This document shows positions 61,839 through 64,000 of a DNA stretch of 64,000 nt, one piece after another. The translations under genes and the position numbers were made by a program. Positions within the stretch are counted from its first letter, which is position 1. Every line of letters starts with the position of its first letter. The notes beneath the pieces are model-generated. The model ran no database searches. It worked only from the letters and a program-made list of their open reading frames with translations, and was not told the DNA's origin. The DNA comes from Acidimicrobiia bacterium UBA4744 (lineage in GTDB: Bacteria > Actinomycetota > Acidimicrobiia > Spongiisociales > UBA4744), in contig DHIO01000050.1 of assembly GCA_002403855.1 (NCBI GenBank), forward strand, positions 18,394-82,393, given 5' to 3'.

Positions 61839-62652
61839 TCGGCTGACCGGGGTCGATCTGCCGCACCGGGGGTGGCTCGGGCGGCCTCGGCAACAGATCC
61901 TCCCTGGTCATCCGCCTCCCGTAGACGAAGACCGGCATGCCCAGCTCCAGTTTGGTAGTCAAGTAGTCCATGTCGTGAAGTTCGACCCGCACGCAGCCAT
62001 GGGAAGCCGGGTAGGGCGGAACGCTCTTGGATCCGTGGATCGCGTATCCGCCCCGGAAATAGAACGGCCGGTACAAACCACCCAGATAGGAAATCCGCCA
62101 GCCTTCGTAGCGCTTGTAGAACTCGTATCCGCCCTCGGGCGTACGCGCCCGGACGGCTGTTCCGCGGGCGCTCCGGTAGGTTTCCCCGTTGCCGGAGGAA
62201 ACCGGTACCACGGCCTCTACCTCCTGGTCTTTGATGAGGTACAAGACCTGCCTGGAGAGATCGACCTCGACCCGATTGGGAGCCTCGTCGTGGACCGGCA
62301 GAACCAGCTCGGTGTCGAGCAGGTCCCAATGCTCGACGCGAAACGCCCCGTCTCGCTCGAGATCATGCACCTTCTGGAAGGCATACACCGCACCAAGGGT
62401 CTCCTTGCCGAACCGTCCGTCGAAGGGGCCCGGACGAAACCCGGCCTCGGCGAGTCTTTCCTGGAGACGCCGGACCCACGGCCCGCCGTCGCCGGGCTCT
62501 ATCTTCGGCGGGATCTCCCAGGCTTCACCGGGACCGAAGAGGTTGGGGTCGTCGATGTCGACCTCGTAAACCGCACCTGATGTAGAGAAGCCCATGAGCA
62601 GACAGGCGGCGGCGACTGCCACCAAGAACAACTGCCGAACGGTCGCTCGCAC
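61807..62652 (-). CDS. L,D-transpeptidase with peptidoglycan-binding domain
   Basis: GTG at 62652, 8 bases after TAGGGAG; 281 residues. Signal peptide (QLFLVAVAAACLLMGFSTSG), a PG_binding_1 domain (GPWVRRLQERLAEAGFRPGP; GRFGKETLGAVYAFQKVHDL), then a YkuD domain (VDLSRQVLYLIKDQEVEAVV) with catalytic IHGSKSVPPYPASHGCVRVE (His/Ser-His-Gly-Cys). A Pro-rich tail follows. It makes 3-3 cross-links in the cell wall; second enzyme of this class in the window, with a different wall-binding module from the one at 54149. Confidence 0.92.
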   Translation of the reverse strand: MRATVRQLFLVAVAAACLLMGFSTSGAVYEVDIDDPNLFGPGEAWEIPPKIEPGDGGPWVRRLQERLAEAGFRPGPFDGRFGKETLGAVYAFQKVHDLERDGAFRVEHWDLLDTELVLPVHDEAPNRVEVDLSRQVLYLIKDQEVEAVVPVSSGNGETYRSARGTAVRARTPEGGYEFYKRYEGWRISYLGGLYRPFYFRGGYAIHGSKSVPPYPASHGCVRVELHDMDYLTTKLELGMPVFVYGRRMTREDLLPRPPEPPPVRQIDPGQPINSSGSPAIA

Positions 62653-62710
62653 CGTGTCACTCCCTACCGCAAGAACCTACACACTACTTCAGCGCTCCCG
62701 AGGACGAGCA

Positions 62711-63559
62711 CTATTCGGACTCGCGAGCGCCGATCTCCGTGTCTAGTTGGTCGAGACCGGCAAAAGCCGCGTCCTGGTTCTCGATGGCGTCCATGAGCTT
62801 GCGAGCGGTCGCGGTGTCCCCCAACTCCGCTGCAGCGCGGGCTGCCACATACCACTGCCGCAAGTCTTCCTCGAAAGGATCTTTGGTGATGCGCTTGGGT
62901 TCGGTGACCGACCACGCCGTTCGTGGGTCACCCTCGTCTAGAAGGAAAGCTCCGTAGACCACCCGGGCTTCTTTGAGAGCCGCCGGACTGGAACCCAGCC
63001 GATGAAGCTCCTGCCAGGTCTTGCGGACCTCGTCCGGTCTTCCCAAAGCGCGCAACGCATCCATCTCCACCGCCATGTGGGAGGTGTCGCCGGCCAGGCG
63101 CCGGAAGGTTCGCAGTTCGCGAAGGGCTTCCTGCCACAATCCGGCTCGGTATGCGGAGAGCCCAAGGAGTTCGCGAATGGCAGCGGCACGGGGCGATAGC
63201 TCTTTGGCTTCCAGAAGCTTGTCCCTGGCAAACCGGTAGCGACCATCGGCGAAGGCGTCCGCAGCGGTATTCAACAGGTTGAAGGTGGGAGCGAGCCGGT
63301 CCTTTCGGGTCACGCGGGCGATTTCGTCGCGGAGCCATTTGGGAAGGTTCTCGGCGCCTCCTTCAACATGTAGCGCCCCGCGACGTTCGGGATGCTCCTC
63401 GTAGCGGTCGTGGCGCTTGGTGCCTCGCTGACCTCGGCTGCCCGGCTGGTCTCGCTGACCTTTGGAACGGCGTTGAGCGTCGGTCGGGCGCCCTCGACCT
63501 CCGGGGGGTGGCTTGCGCCGCCCGTCGCCGCCCCGGCCTCTGCCCTGATGATCTGGCAC
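62711..63559 (-). CDS. Tetratricopeptide-repeat protein with basic N-terminal region
   Basis: GTG at 63559 has GGGAGA at the best spacing (63565 is an alternative); 282 residues. The first ~65 are Arg/Gly/Pro-rich and probably disordered. The rest forms TPR-like helix pairs (LAPTFNLLNTAADAFADGRY; EALRELRTFRRLAGDTSHMA; WYVAARAAAELGDTATARKL). An actinobacterial family often found near rRNA genes; the basic tail could bind RNA, inferred only from composition. TATGCT at about 63591-63596 is a candidate -10. Confidence 0.8.
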   Translation of the reverse strand: MPDHQGRGRGGDGRRKPPPGGRGRPTDAQRRSKGQRDQPGSRGQRGTKRHDRYEEHPERRGALHVEGGAENLPKWLRDEIARVTRKDRLAPTFNLLNTAADAFADGRYRFARDKLLEAKELSPRAAAIRELLGLSAYRAGLWQEALRELRTFRRLAGDTSHMAVEMDALRALGRPDEVRKTWQELHRLGSSPAALKEARVVYGAFLLDEGDPRTAWSVTEPKRITKDPFEEDLRQWYVAARAAAELGDTATARKLMDAIENQDAAFAGLDQLDTEIGARESE

Positions 63560-63609
63560 CGTCACTCTCCCGTGAACACTCTCCCAGCCTGGAGAGCATA
63601 CCTGCGCGA

Positions 63610-63644
63610 GGAGGGCCGCCTCGAACTCGGCGAGACGGCCCTCC
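63610..63644. terminator. Strong hairpin between the rRNA operon and the TPR gene
   Basis: GGAGGGCCG (63610-63618) pairs perfectly with CGGCCCTCC (63636-63644), with inner complementarity in the loop. A T-rich run (63645-63658) follows on the plus strand. On the minus strand it lies 15 bases after the 5S end, so it probably ends the rRNA transcript even without a T-run in that direction. Confidence 0.65.
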
Positions 63645-63659
63645 TACTTTCCTTTTTGT

Positions 63660-63776
<117 letters not shown>

Positions 63777-63842
63777 ACCGGTGAGCACCCGACTTCCCGA
63801 GCACTCCATAGCGAACACGTATGCGGTAATGGATTCAAATCC

Positions 63843-64000
63843 AAGCCCTCGGCCGATTAGTACCGGTCAGCTGAACACATCGCTGTGCTTACACTTCCGG
63901 CCTATCAACCTGGTCTTCTACCAGGGGCCTTACCCGGTAATCCGGTGGGAGGTCTCATCTCGAGGTGGGCTTCGCACTTAGATGCCTTCAGCGCTTATCC
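63843..64000 (-). rRNA. rrl: 23S ribosomal RNA, 3' end (partial)
   Basis: The minus strand shows the conserved 23S 3' end: GGATAAGCGCTGAAGGCATC, then TAAGTGCGAAGC and GAGATGAGACCTCCC, ending TACTAATCGGCCGAGGGCTT. Only ~158 nt lie in the window; the rest is beyond 64000. About 66 bases separate it from 5S with no tRNA in between. The exact 3' end is approximate. Confidence 0.95.

Noticed and set aside
63777..63842. tRNA between 23S and 5S
   Set aside because: The 66-base spacer lacks a cloverleaf or T-loop sequence.

Overview
The window looks like chromosomal DNA of a high-GC actinobacterium, most likely Acidimicrobiia-like. The evidence is indirect: GC-rich codon use, frequent GTG and TTG starts, Thr-rich linkers after lipoprotein boxes, a DUF222/HNH protein of the kind common in actinobacteria, an envelope of L,D-transpeptidases plus a BON-OmpA protein, and many genes whose start codon lies 6-9 bases after a TANNNT hexamer with no Shine-Dalgarno, which points to leaderless mRNAs. 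No insertion sequence, prophage, CRISPR array or tRNA was recognised. The window ends inside an rRNA operon read on the minus strand (5S, then the 3' end of 23S).

Layout. 1-5.5 kb: end of a potassium channel RCK domain, a MerR regulator, a small conserved protein that appears to use a CTG start, and the glycine cleavage genes gcvT-gcvPA-gcvPB, overlapping and co-directional (gcvH is not here). 5.5-13.6 kb: housekeeping genes, including an esterase, adenosine deaminase, GNAT, YajQ, YqgE/AlgH, RNase HII, a secreted coiled-coil transglycosylase-like protein, a DUF4388 protein, an SDR and a VC0807-like membrane protein. 13.7-18.2 kb: a substrate-binding lipoprotein overlapping a BON-OmpA envelope protein, a cysteine-synthase-family enzyme, and a conserved unknown.

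18.3-25.8 kb is a complete-looking actinobacterial Tad/Flp pilus operon: cpaB, tadZ, tadA, tadB, tadC, flp, three TadE/TadG-like pseudopilins and a membrane protein with a 15-Thr linker. Four small proteins share a G|F prepilin cleavage context. 25.8-31.6 kb: HNH protein, MMPL exporter with a strong leader hairpin and a perfect 16-bp palindrome upstream, HSL-type esterase, and an anchored YceI protein. 31.7-36.2 kb: an adenosine/adenine deaminase followed by an S-adenosylmethionine hydrolase (DUF62), which may form a short salvage step, then a polar amino-acid ABC transporter.

36.4-45.7 kb is a carbohydrate region: DeoR regulator, Tat-exported sugar-binding lipoprotein, two permeases (no ATPase), a GH97 glycosidase, a drug-type ABC exporter and a ROK sugar kinase. 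45.7-55.2 kb: oxidoreductases, a CREST/ceramidase-like membrane protein, a large unrecognised protein with glycosyltransferase-like features, a TipAS domain without its DNA-binding part, an MFS transporter, an AlkZ-like winged-helix protein, and a repeat-bearing L,D-transpeptidase. 55.4-56.5 kb holds a lipase remnant and a non-coding stretch rich in regulatory signals. There, a consensus-like promoter for a thioredoxin carries a CsoR/CstR-type operator between its -35 and -10, and an 18-bp perfect palindrome lies further upstream. 56.5-63.6 kb: thioredoxin, tRNA deacylase, SURF1, a 58-residue gene below the usual ORF cut-off, gamma-glutamyltransferase, a short SSB-like protein, an MBL hydrolase, a second L,D-transpeptidase and a TPR protein.

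The most novel-looking signals are the metal/persulfide-type operator on a thioredoxin with a His-rich tail, the hidden CTG-start gene, the multi-pseudopilin Tad operon with its slippage-prone Thr tract, and the leader hairpin plus palindrome of the MMPL gene.
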